Shown here: piece by piece, positions 1 to 5,633 of the stretch | How positions within the stretch are numbered: position 1 is the first letter of the stretch | Layout: every line of letters begins with the position of its first letter | From: Alphaproteobacteria bacterium | GTDB taxonomy: Bacteria > Pseudomonadota > Alphaproteobacteria > Rhizobiales > Rhizobiaceae | Direction of reading: 5' to 3' | DNA: 5,633 nucleotides | Assembly: GCA_017308345.1 (NCBI GenBank) | Contig: JAFKFE010000983.1 | Location: 1-5,633, forward strand | Program-made: the position numbers and the translations under genes | Notes under the pieces: model-generated | The model's input: the letters and a program-made list of their open reading frames with translations, nothing else | Told to the model about the DNA's origin: nothing | The model's database searches: none

Positions 1-609
1 GGCAAGGTGCTGCCGCGTGAGCGTGTCATCGTGCACCGCAACGGCAGTTACGCGCTTTTCGCCGACATCTTCCGCTACAAGCTGCTGGCGACCGGCGCCG
101 ACATCTACATCGACTGCGACATGTATTGCGTGCGGCCCTTGCCTCGACGGCCGTATCTGTTCGGCTGGGAGAGCGAGACCCGCATCAACAATGCGGTCTT
201 GAGCCTGCCGGTCGGTTCGCCGATCCTGGCCGACCTTATCGAGACTGTCGATCATCCCGAGCGCTTCCCCGAATGGTATTCCTGGACGAAGCGGCTGCGC
301 TTCGGCGCGTTGCGCGCGATCGGTAGGCTGAAAGGCTTCGAGGATATGCCGCATGCGTCGCTCGGGCCACCCTTCGTCACATATCTCGTGCGCAAGCACG
401 GACTGCTCGACCGGGCTTCGCCGATGGACGTCTTCTACCCAAATGTCGAAAACGAGGGGACGATGCTCGACCCTCAAAAGACCCCCGCCGATGTGATCCG
501 GCCGGAAACGCTGGCGGTCCATCTCTGGCATGGGTCGCTGCACAAGGTCGCGCTGGCCGATGTCGCGCCGACATCGCCGTTGGGCGAAATCCTCGCTGCC
601 GGGCTCTAG
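1..609 (+). CDS. DXD-motif glycosyltransferase, 3' part (5' end outside window)
   Basis: The frame is open from base 1 to a TAG at 607-609, so the start lies upstream; the ATG-like and GTG codons near base 7 are internal. The segment resembles the sugar-binding-region glycosyltransferases (Gly_transf_sug, related to alpha-1,4-glycosyltransferases). It has the family signature SYALFADIFRYKLL followed by GADIYIDCDMYC. The Asp-Cys-Asp at 112-120 is the DXD motif that holds a metal and the nucleotide-sugar phosphate. Further on are FGWESE, an INNAV stretch (typical of the acceptor side of this family) and a C-terminal AVHLWHGS. These enzymes transfer a sugar from a nucleotide donor, in bacteria usually onto surface polysaccharide or lipid; donor and acceptor cannot be read from the sequence. 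No signal peptide or membrane span is visible in the part present. It stands 82 bases upstream of the transporter gene, with a hairpin between. Confidence 0.85.
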   Translation, partial: GKVLPRERVIVHRNGSYALFADIFRYKLLATGADIYIDCDMYCVRPLPRRPYLFGWESETRINNAVLSLPVGSPILADLIETVDHPERFPEWYSWTKRLRFGALRAIGRLKGFEDMPHASLGPPFVTYLVRKHGLLDRASPMDVFYPNVENEGTMLDPQKTPADVIRPETLAVHLWHGSLHKVALADVAPTSPLGEILAAGL

Positions 610-627
610 CCCATAACACGCTGGGCC

Positions 628-650
628 GCGACACCGGCAATGTCGCTTTT
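628..650 (+). terminator. Weak Rho-independent terminator candidate after the glycosyltransferase gene
   Basis: GCGACA (628-633) and TGTCGC (641-646) are perfect 6-bp inverted repeats around a 7-base loop and are followed at once by TTTT (647-650). The stem is short for a GC-rich genome and the T-tract is only four bases. It sits 18 bases after the glycosyltransferase stop, where a terminator would be expected. A second possible pairing, GCCGC (626-630 region) with GCGGC near 653-657, ends in TTTTT (659-663) and could compete with it. Confidence 0.4.
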
Positions 651-691
651 ACGGCGGCTTTTTGCCCGCCTGTGCGTCAAGCTGCGGCCGC

Positions 692-1978
692 ATGCTGGAA
701 AAGAACCGAACCGCGAACGATCCGGGCCGCGCCGCGCAATCGGCGCCGCTGATCGCCATTGCCAGCGTCATCGTGTCTATGGCGCTGATCGCGATCGGCA
801 ACGGTCTGATGTTCGCCTATATCCCGGTGCGCCTCGGCGCTGACGGTTTCGACCCGACCTGGGCCGGGCTGATCGTCACCGGGCTTTCGGCCGGCGGTCT
901 TGCGGGCTGCATCCTGACCGGTCCGCTCGTCAAGCGCGTGGGCCACGCCCGCGCCTTCATGGTGCTCTCGGCGCTGATCGCGCTTTCCAACGCGGCGATC
1001 GGCGCCGGTCCGATCCCGCTTTTGTGGATCGCCGCGCGGGCCCTCTACGGCTTTGCGATCTGCGGCCTGTTCATCGTCGCGCAGAGCTGGCTGAACGACG
1101 CCTTGCCGAATTCGATCCGCGGCCGGGTGATGGCGGTTTTCTATGTCGCCTATATAGGCGGCCTGGGTATCGGGTATGCCACGCTGGCCGCGGTCGACAT
1201 CCACACCGCCGCCGCGTCGCTGATCGGCATCACTTTCACCGCGCTCTCCATCCTGCCGGTCGGCATGACCAGGCTTGCCCAGCCGCCGGCGCCGCAGGCC
1301 GCATCGGTGGCGCTGCGCCGCGCCTGGCGCATTTCGCCGGTGGGCGTCGCCGGGATGCTTGCGGTCGGCGGCCTGTCGATGATCGTTTCCGGCTTCGCGC
1401 CGATCCACGCCACCGCCAAGGGCTACAGCCAGGCCGATGTGGCGCTTTTGTTGTCGGCGATGCCGGTCGGCACGCTGATCCTGCAGATACCGCTCGGCTG
1501 GATATCGGACCGCACCGACCGGCGCTATGTGCTGGCGGGCGCGGCGGCGCTCGCGGTCTTCGCCAGCGCCTTGGCCATTGTCTTCGACGGCGGCGCGCTG
1601 ATGGCGCTGGTGGTGATCTATCTGATCTGGGACGGGGCGTCGGAATCGATCTACGCGCTCTCCAGCGCCCATGCCGCCGACCGCGCCGGCAAGGACGAGC
1701 TCCTGGCGCTGTCGAGCTCGATGCTGTTTGCCTGGTCGTTGGCCGGCTTCATCGTGCCTGGCATCGTCACGGCGCTTTCCGCCGTCTTCGGCACCGCGAC
1801 CTTCATCTATGTCGGCATCGTCATCGCCTCGGCCTTCTGCCTGTTCGTGCTGTGGCGGGTGACGGCGGCTCGGCCGACTCCGGCGGCCGCAAGCGGCAAT
1901 TTCGCGCCGATGTCGGCGCAGACGCCCTTGCCGGTGGAACTCGCCTTCGCGCCGGACGAGGCGACGGGTTCGAAGTGA
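692..1978 (+). CDS. Major facilitator superfamily (MFS) transporter, YcaD-like
   Basis: This is a 428-residue polytopic inner-membrane protein with about 12 hydrophobic helices, the normal MFS size. Helix 1 begins near residue 18. The loop between helices 2 and 3 has GPLVKRVGHARAF, a degenerate motif A; its counterpart in the second half is better kept, PLGWISDRTDRR at about residues 266-277. SWLND (132-136) followed by RGRVM (143-147) resembles the YcaD-type MFS subgroup, whose substrates are mostly unknown. A central hydrophilic loop rich in Pro, Ala and Arg separates the two six-helix halves, and the protein ends in a polar tail of about 35 residues. The ATG at 692 is preferred; a TTG at 662 would add ten residues that include two cysteines and no family-like sequence, and neither start has a clear Shine-Dalgarno. 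The direction of transport and the substrate cannot be inferred. A sugar or drug exporter would fit the glycosyltransferase neighbour, but that is only a guess. Confidence 0.88.
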   Translation: MLEKNRTANDPGRAAQSAPLIAIASVIVSMALIAIGNGLMFAYIPVRLGADGFDPTWAGLIVTGLSAGGLAGCILTGPLVKRVGHARAFMVLSALIALSNAAIGAGPIPLLWIAARALYGFAICGLFIVAQSWLNDALPNSIRGRVMAVFYVAYIGGLGIGYATLAAVDIHTAAASLIGITFTALSILPVGMTRLAQPPAPQAASVALRRAWRISPVGVAGMLAVGGLSMIVSGFAPIHATAKGYSQADVALLLSAMPVGTLILQIPLGWISDRTDRRYVLAGAAALAVFASALAIVFDGGALMALVVIYLIWDGASESIYALSSAHAADRAGKDELLALSSSMLFAWSLAGFIVPGIVTALSAVFGTATFIYVGIVIASAFCLFVLWRVTAARPTPAAASGNFAPMSAQTPLPVELAFAPDEATGSK

Positions 1979-1998
1979 AGAACCGGCTTGGCTATCGC

Positions 1999-2035
1999 GG
2001 GCGACCCATCAAGGGTGTCGAGCATGCTGTCGCCC
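1999..2035 (+). repeat. Inverted repeat downstream of the MFS gene
   Basis: GGGCGAC (1999-2005) and GTCGCCC (2029-2035) are perfect 7-bp arms around a 23-base loop. The end of the loop is the 8-bp palindrome AGCATGCT (2021-2028). It lies 20 bases after the MFS stop codon. No T-tract follows, so it is not a classical terminator; a 3' mRNA-stabilising hairpin is possible. Confidence 0.4.
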
Positions 2036-2116
2036 TGGCCCCGTGCGCCGGAGATCAGTTCCCGCCTTTTGCGCCTCCTCTGAAGGCGACTTCGGCCGCC
2101 GCGCCGGGGCTGTCGT

Positions 2117-2147
2117 CTTGAAACTGCAACGGAACTCTGCCTATCTA
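2117..2147 (+). promoter_or_regulatory. Candidate housekeeping-sigma promoter for rsfS
   Basis: CTTGAA (2117-2122) and CTATCT (2141-2146) match the rhizobial housekeeping promoter pattern (CTTGAC, then CTATAT) with one mismatch in each hexamer. The spacer is 18 bases. Read in the E. coli register this is TTGAAA-18-TATCTA. Transcription would begin near 2153, leaving a leader of about 85 bases before the rsfS ATG. The stretch is visibly more AT-rich than its surroundings and is the only good promoter I see in the 260-base gap at 1979-2238. That gap otherwise holds only the inverted repeat at 1999-2035 and a small 5-bp hairpin at 2155-2174. Confidence 0.5.
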
Positions 2148-2222
2148 AGTGGCGTCACCTGATTTGCATGGTGATTTGGTTGTTCTTGTTGGGAAAGGAA
2201 ACACACTGAGAACAGCACTGCG

Positions 2223-2230
2223 GAAGAAGG
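2223..2230 (+). promoter_or_regulatory. Ribosome binding site of rsfS
   Basis: The purine run GAAGAAGG lies eight bases before the ATG at 2239. It decides the start in favour of this ATG over the in-frame GTG at 2149. Confidence 0.6.
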
Positions 2231-2238
2231 CTGATATC

Positions 2239-2616
2239 ATGCCTTCGCCGGCCGGGATCAGCGGCAACGCCGCCGCGACCCTCGCCCTCGACACAGTCCT
2301 TGCCAGTCTGGAAGACTCCAAGGCCGAAAACATCGTCTCAATCGACATCCAGGGAAAATCGAGCCTCGGCGACTACATGGTCATCGCCTCGGGCCGATCG
2401 CACCGTCATGTCTCGGCTGTCGCCGATCATCTCCTCAAGGCGCTGAAGGATGCCGGGCTCGGCACGGCGCGCGTCGAGGGGCTGGCCAGCGCCGACTGGG
2501 TCCTGATCGATTCGGGCGACATCATCGTCCATGTCTTCCGCCCCGAAGTCCGCGAATTCTACAATCTCGAAAAGATGTGGCAGGCGCCGGACCTCGAGGA
2601 AGAGACCTTGCACTGA
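2239..2616 (+). CDS. rsfS: Ribosome silencing factor RsfS (Iojap/YbeB family)
   Basis: RsfS binds protein L14 (uL14) of the 50S subunit and blocks joining of the 30S subunit, lowering translation when nutrients run short; it is cytoplasmic. The 125-residue product carries the whole Iojap domain at about residues 17-117: LGDYMVIASG with the conserved Asp45-Tyr46, then SHRHVSAVADHL, then GDIIVHVFRPEVREFYNLEKMW, which is the most diagnostic stretch of the family. The ATG at 2239 is chosen because GAAGAAGG (2223-2230) sits eight bases before it. The frame is open back to a GTG at 2149, but that codon lies at or before the predicted transcription start, and the extra residues are not family-like. 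rlmH follows 61 bases later, and the two genes are neighbours in many bacteria. In related rhizobia nadD usually stands immediately upstream; here it does not. Confidence 0.95.
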   Translation: MPSPAGISGNAAATLALDTVLASLEDSKAENIVSIDIQGKSSLGDYMVIASGRSHRHVSAVADHLLKALKDAGLGTARVEGLASADWVLIDSGDIIVHVFRPEVREFYNLEKMWQAPDLEEETLH

Positions 2617-2625
2617 GCCTTGATC

Positions 2626-2653
2626 CGCGTGCCGTGACCCGTCACGGTATGCG
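2626..2653 (+). other. Strong RNA hairpin between rsfS and rlmH
   Basis: CGCGTGCCGTGAC (2626-2638) pairs with GTCACGGTATGCG (2641-2653): 13 positions, 11 Watson-Crick and two G-U pairs (2629 with 2650, 2631 with 2648). The innermost seven pairs are perfect at the DNA level. Only CC lies between the arms, so in RNA the last C-G pair should open, giving a 12-bp stem with a CCCG loop. It starts 10 bases after the rsfS stop and ends 24 bases before the rlmH ATG. No T-run follows, so it is not an intrinsic terminator. It could stabilise the upstream mRNA, act as an RNase processing site, or tune the expression of rlmH. Confidence 0.6.
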
Positions 2654-2677
2654 CCAGACAAGCTCGCCGGGGCGAGG

Positions 2678-3160
2678 ATGAAGATCACCGTTCATGCCGT
2701 GGGCCGGATGAAGACCGGCCCCGAGAGAGAACTCGCCGACCGCTATTTCGAGCGCTTTGCCAAGAGCGGGCCCGCGGTCGGGCTGGAGTTTGCCGGCATC
2801 GTCGAGATCCCCGAAAGCCGCGGACAGGGCGCCGACGAGCGCCGCCGCGAGGAATCCCAGAAGCTGCAGGCCCAGCTGCAGTCGGGCGCTGTCCTTATCC
2901 TGCTCGACGAGCGCGGCAAGTCGCTCTCCTCGGAGGATCTGGCCGCCCGCATCGGCCAATTGCGCGACAGTGGCCGCAAGGCACTGGTCGTTGCCATCGG
3001 CGGCGCCGACGGCCATGACAAGGTTTTGCGCGATCAGGCCGACCTTGTGCTGTCGTTCGGCGCGCTGACATGGCCACACCAGATCGTGCGGGTGATGCTG
3101 GGCGAGCAGCTCTACCGGATTGCCACCATCTTGGCTGGGCATCCGTATCATCGATCGTGA
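2678..3160 (+). CDS. rlmH: 23S rRNA (pseudouridine(1915)-N(3))-methyltransferase RlmH
   Basis: RlmH uses S-adenosylmethionine to methylate N3 of pseudouridine 1915 in helix 69 of 23S rRNA, acting on the assembled 70S ribosome. The 160-residue product has the normal family length and all the landmarks of this small SPOUT (trefoil-knot) enzyme. These are an N-terminal strand MKITVHAVGRMK, LILLDERGKSLSSEDLA, the IGGADG cofactor loop (Gly108 to Gly112), LTWPHQ (130-135) followed by VRVMLGEQLYR, and the C-terminal GHPYHR (154-159), which forms part of the knot and active site. The start at 2678 fits the family N-terminus. GAGG directly touches the ATG, too close to serve as a Shine-Dalgarno, so GGGG at 2669-2672 is the likelier site and initiation may be modest. 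It is probably co-transcribed with rsfS. Confidence 0.96.
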   Translation: MKITVHAVGRMKTGPERELADRYFERFAKSGPAVGLEFAGIVEIPESRGQGADERRREESQKLQAQLQSGAVLILLDERGKSLSSEDLAARIGQLRDSGRKALVVAIGGADGHDKVLRDQADLVLSFGALTWPHQIVRVMLGEQLYRIATILAGHPYHRS

Positions 3161-3186
3161 ATAGCGGCATCGACCGAAAAGCTGGG

Positions 3187-3232
3187 GATTGCCGGCCTGC
3201 GCCTCGATTTCCGCCTCAATCGCGCGGCAATC
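3187..3232 (+). repeat. Nested inverted repeat downstream of rlmH
   Basis: GATTGCCG (3187-3194) and CGGCAATC (3225-3232) are perfect 8-bp arms. Inside them, CGATT (3205-3209) and AATCG (3218-3222) form a second 5-bp stem around an 8-base loop. The structure begins 26 bases after the rlmH stop. No T-tract follows, so termination, if any, would not be classical. It may mark the end of the rsfS-rlmH transcript. Confidence 0.4.
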
Positions 3233-3256
3233 GGTTATTGGGCGCTTCCAGCATGG

Positions 3257-3275
3257 TTGATGGTTCGTTAACGAA
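3257..3275 (+). promoter_or_regulatory. CtrA-like site overlapping a 12-bp palindrome, upstream of the envC-like gene
   Basis: TTGA (3257-3260), exactly seven bases, then TTAA (3268-3271) matches the CtrA consensus TTAA-N7-TTAA with one mismatch. The right half lies in the perfect palindrome TTCGTTAACGAA (3264-3275). The preceding ATGGTTGA (3253-3260) differs by one base from ATGGTTAA, the reverse complement of the TTAACCAT half-site of alphaproteobacterial CtrA. A GANTC sequence (GAGTC, 3286-3290), the CcrM methylation target, follows 11 bases after the palindrome. CtrA and CcrM are the known cell-cycle regulators of this class. That this site controls the gene starting at 3299 is inference; the site lies only 28 bases before the ATG, so it could act as a block as well as an activator site. 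Confidence 0.4.
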
Positions 3276-3298
3276 GCGGCGGATAGAGTCGAGGCCTG

Positions 3299-4587
3299 AT
3301 GTCTGAAGGCTGGAATTCGAGAACGCGCGCCTGGCGCGGCCGTTGCGGTTTGACCGTTGTCGCCGCACTGGTCGCGCTCGGGCCGGTCCGGGCGGCCGAG
3401 AATACGCTCGACATGGCGCCCGATCCGGATCAGAGCCGGGCCGAATACGAGCAGGTTTCCAAGGAGATCACGCTGTCGTCGGAGCGGCTGGCCAAGCTCG
3501 CCGCCGACATCGCTTCGGTGCGCAAGGATTACGCCTCGATCACCGCGGCGCTCATCCAGTCGGCAATGACGGAGCAGAAGCTCGGCCAGGACATCGAGGA
3601 CATCGGCGCCAAGCTCGAAGGGCTGAAGGCCGAGGAACAGAAGCTGCGCGCCTCGCTCATGGCGCGGCGCGACGTGCTGGCCGAAGTGCTGGGCGCGCTG
3701 CAGCGCATGGGGCTCAATCCGCCGCCGGCGATCCTGGTCAAGCCCGAGGATGCGCTGTCGTCGGTGCGCAGCGCCATCCTGCTCGGCGCCGTGGTGCCGG
3801 AACTGCGCCAGCAGACCGACAGGCTGATGGCCGATCTCAAGGAGCAGACCAGGGTGACGGCCTCGATCGAGGCCGAACGCGCCAGGCTCACCACCGCCGT
3901 CACCGACCAGACGGCGGAGAAGAAGCGGCTCACCATGCTGCTCGAGGCCAAGAAAAAGCTGCAGGCCGATACCCAGACGGCGATCGCGGCAAGGACCTGA
4001 TCGCCTCGCTCGAAGCCGACAAGGCGCGCAAGGCGCAGGACCAGGTCAAGGCGGGCGAGCGGAAATCGACCGACAGCGACACGACGTCATCGACGACCGA
4101 GCTTGCCGCGCTGCCGGTGCCGGAAGCCAATCGCCTGACGGGGTCGGCTCCGTTTTCGGCCTTGCAAGGCCAGATCGCGCTGCCGGTCATCGGCAAGATC
4201 AAGCGGCGTTTCGGCACCGACGACGGCAACGGCGCGGCGATGCAGGGCGACATGGTTGCGACACAATCGGGGGCCATCGTCACCGCGCCGGCGGAGGGAA
4301 ATGTGCTTTATGCGGGGCCGTTTCGCTCCTATGGTCAACTCTTGATCCTCAATGCGGGCGATGGGTATCATGTCGTCCTGGCGGGGATGAGCAGAATCAG
4401 CGTCGTGACCGGACAGTCGGTGCTCGCGGGAGAGCCGATCGGCGCGATGGGAGAGGCCCGGGTGGCAAGCACCTCGGCCTCGCGGAATGAGAATTCGACG
4501 TCGGAACTCTATGTCGAGTTCCGCAAGGATGGAAAACCCGTCGATCCGGCCCCATGGTGGGCGGACCGATTTTCTGGAAGGACGTGA
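3299..4587 (+). pseudogene. EnvC-like murein hydrolase activator, disrupted by a frameshift
   Basis: The family comprises periplasmic activators of cell-division amidases; E. coli EnvC works with FtsEX and AmiA/AmiB. The first frame runs from ATG 3299 (GAGG at 3291-3294) to TGA 3998-4000, 233 residues. It has a signal peptide (basic start, hydrophobic 16-30, cleavage near Ala32) and coiled-coil segments at about 40-115 and 170-228. The C-terminal half continues in the frame one base back, from about 3988 to TGA 4585-4587. It starts with KDLIASLEADKARK and leads to a LytM (peptidase M23) fold from about 4174. That fold lacks the zinc ligands: MQGDMVA replaces the HxxxD-type motif and ELYVEF replaces HLHFE, as in true EnvC activators. 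The halves join at 3986-3995, where 3n+1 bases are missing relative to an open gene. The predicted product would be a secreted coiled coil without its activating domain. A sequencing error is the alternative. ctpA starts one base after the stop. Confidence 0.82.
4576..4582 (+). promoter_or_regulatory. Ribosome binding site of ctpA
   Basis: GGAAGGA lies six bases before ATG 4589, inside the last codons of the envC-like gene. It supports a start at 4589 (or at the second ATG, 4592) and makes ctpA translation at least partly independent of its neighbour. Confidence 0.65.
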
Positions 4588-4588
4588 A

Positions 4589-5633
4589 ATGATGCGGAAA
4601 CTGTCGCTTCTGTTTGCCGGCGCGCTGATGGGCGCATCGGCAATGAGCCTGGTATACGGCGCACCGGGTTCGGCGGCGAACGCTGCGGGTTCGGAAACCT
4701 ACAAGCAGCTGGCGATCTTCGGCGACATCTTCGAGCGCGTGCGCGCCAATTATGTGACGCCGCCGGACGACAAGTCGCTGGTCGAGAACGCCATCAACGG
4801 CATGCTGGCCTCGCTCGACCCGCACTCCTCCTACATGAATGCCGAGCAGGCGCAGGACATGCGCGTGCAGACCAAGGGCGAGTTCGGCGGCCTCGGCATC
4901 GAGGTCACCATGGAGAACGACCTCGTCAAGGTGATCACGCCGATCGACGACACGCCGGCCGCCAAGGCGGGCGTGCTTGCCGGCGACTACATCGCCAAGA
5001 TCGACGGCGAGGAGGTTCGCGGCCTCACCCTCAACGACGCGGTCGAGAAGATGCGCGGGCCGGTCAACACGCCGATCAAGCTGACCATCCTGCGCCAGGG
5101 CGCCGACAAGCCGATCGAGCTGACGGTGGTGCGCGACATCATCAAGGTCAAGGCGGTGAAGTACCGGGTCGAGAACGACATCGGCTACATGAAGATCACC
5201 TCCTTCACCGAAAAGACCTATGACGATCTCGAGAACGCCATCGAGAACATCAAGAAGCAGGTGCCCGACGACAAGCTGAAGGGCTATGTGCTCGACCTTC
5301 GCCTCAATCCGGGCGGCCTGCTCGACCAGGCGGTGAGCGTGTCGGACGCGTTCCTCAAGCGCGGCGAGATCGTCTCGACGCGCGGCCGCGATCCGAAGGA
5401 CGTCACCCGCTTCGACGCCAAGCCGAAGCAGGTCGACGACATCAACGGCAAGCCGATGATCGTACTGGTCAATGGCGGTTCGGCGAGCGCCTCGGAAATC
5501 GTCGCCGGCGCGTTGCAGGACCTGCGCCGCGTCACGGTGGTCGGCACGCAGTCCTTCGGCAAGGGCTCGGTGCAGACCATCATCCCGCTCGGCGAGAACG
5601 GCGCGCTCAGGCTCACCACGGCGCTCTATTACA
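4589..5633 (+). CDS. ctpA: Carboxy-terminal processing protease CtpA (S41 family), 3' end outside window
   Basis: CtpA is a periplasmic serine protease that trims or degrades proteins from their C-termini. ctpA mutants of Brucella and Rhizobium are known for envelope defects. 348 codons are present and the frame is open at the window edge; family members are about 430-450 residues, so roughly 80-100 residues are missing. Visible in order are a signal peptide (MMRKLSLLF, hydrophobic to about residue 24, cleavage near residues 24-33), a helical region with SLDPHSSYM, and a PDZ domain at about 92-172 with GLGIEV near 102-107. The S41 core follows: LRLNPGG at 237-243, GGSASASEIVAGALQD with the catalytic Ser300, and FGKGSVQ with Lys325. 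The 25-residue Ser-Lys spacing is that of the family dyad. It begins one base after the envC-like stop, in the same frame as the N-terminal half of that gene. Transcription probably comes from upstream of 3299. Confidence 0.96.
   Translation, partial: MMRKLSLLFAGALMGASAMSLVYGAPGSAANAAGSETYKQLAIFGDIFERVRANYVTPPDDKSLVENAINGMLASLDPHSSYMNAEQAQDMRVQTKGEFGGLGIEVTMENDLVKVITPIDDTPAAKAGVLAGDYIAKIDGEEVRGLTLNDAVEKMRGPVNTPIKLTILRQGADKPIELTVVRDIIKVKAVKYRVENDIGYMKITSFTEKTYDDLENAIENIKKQVPDDKLKGYVLDLRLNPGGLLDQAVSVSDAFLKRGEIVSTRGRDPKDVTRFDAKPKQVDDINGKPMIVLVNGGSASASEIVAGALQDLRRVTVVGTQSFGKGSVQTIIPLGENGALRLTTALYY

Noticed and set aside
677..1672. Long open frame on the minus strand opposite the MFS gene (331 codons)
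   Set aside because: It is a shadow of the GC-rich coding strand: extremely rich in Arg, Asp, Gly and His, with no hydrophobic core or family resemblance, and fully inside a convincing membrane-protein gene.
1024..2121. Long + strand open frame overlapping the MFS gene and the following gap
   Set aside because: The translation is low-complexity Arg/Gly/Ala sequence in a second frame of the MFS gene. Its extension past 1978 has no recognisable domain or ribosome binding site.
2149..2238. N-terminal extension of RsfS from GTG 2149
   Set aside because: The codon coincides with the predicted promoter and transcription start, has no ribosome binding site, and the added residues are not part of the family.
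3070..3306. Small open frame across the rlmH end and the following gap
   Set aside because: It overlaps the conserved C-terminus of rlmH, has no ribosome binding site, and its translation shows no domain; the gap is better explained by regulatory and repeat signals.
3950..3961. Programmed -1 frameshift at the A-rich run AAGAAAAAGC to reach the LytM frame
   Set aside because: G-AAA-AAG is a poor slippery heptamer. Shifting there would replace the family-like QADTQTAIAA with GRYPDGDRG, whereas the family sequence continues in the original frame to about 3988. The break is therefore downstream of the run.
3343..3985. Upstream part of the frame that carries the LytM half of the envC-like gene
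   Set aside because: Before about 3986 this frame reads as Arg/Gly-rich noise and has no signal peptide, while the other frame gives a signal peptide and coiled coil. Only the part after the join is real.
4237..4530. Loss of zinc ligands in the LytM domain as a sign of decay
   Set aside because: A degenerate LytM site is normal for EnvC-type activators, which switch on amidases and do not cut peptidoglycan themselves.
1..5633. Mobile element, CRISPR array, tRNA/rRNA gene, toxin-antitoxin or defence system
   Set aside because: Reading both strands, I found no transposase or integrase motifs, no regularly spaced repeats, no tRNA-like cloverleaf and no toxin or nuclease motifs. The genes are ordinary core or transport genes.

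Overview
This 5.6 kb window is a GC-rich stretch of ordinary chromosome, read entirely on the + strand. It most resembles an alphaproteobacterium of the order Rhizobiales, probably Mesorhizobium or a close relative. The evidence is the codon usage, the protein sequences, and the gene order rsfS, rlmH, envC-like, ctpA, which is a conserved rhizobial arrangement. This assignment rests on recognition, not on a database search.

Layout. Bases 1-609 are the 3' part of a DXD-type sugar-transferase gene that starts outside the window. A weak terminator-like hairpin follows. Bases 692-1978 encode a 12-helix major facilitator transporter. A gap of 260 bases (1979-2238) holds an inverted repeat and a good candidate housekeeping promoter. 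Then come rsfS (2239-2616, ribosome silencing factor) and rlmH (2678-3160, 23S rRNA pseudouridine methyltransferase), separated by a striking 12-13 bp hairpin. A 138-base gap then carries a nested inverted repeat, a CtrA-like TTGA-N7-TTAA site inside a 12-bp palindrome, and a GANTC site. After it come an EnvC-like amidase activator (3299-4587) and the first 348 codons of ctpA (4589 to the window end), an S41 processing protease.

Function. rsfS and rlmH both act on the large ribosomal subunit. The envC-like gene and ctpA form a tightly packed envelope pair (one base between them), both with signal peptides and both acting in the periplasm on peptidoglycan remodelling or protein processing. The first two genes look like an unrelated accessory pair beside the core cluster.

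Most notable point. The envC-like gene is broken: the coiled-coil half and the LytM half lie in different frames, with the switch near 3986-3995 and a stop at 3998-4000. As written it is a pseudogene, unless the break is a sequencing error. I see no defence system, mobile element, CRISPR array, RNA gene or clearly new system here. The findings are a gene lesion and several intergenic signals.
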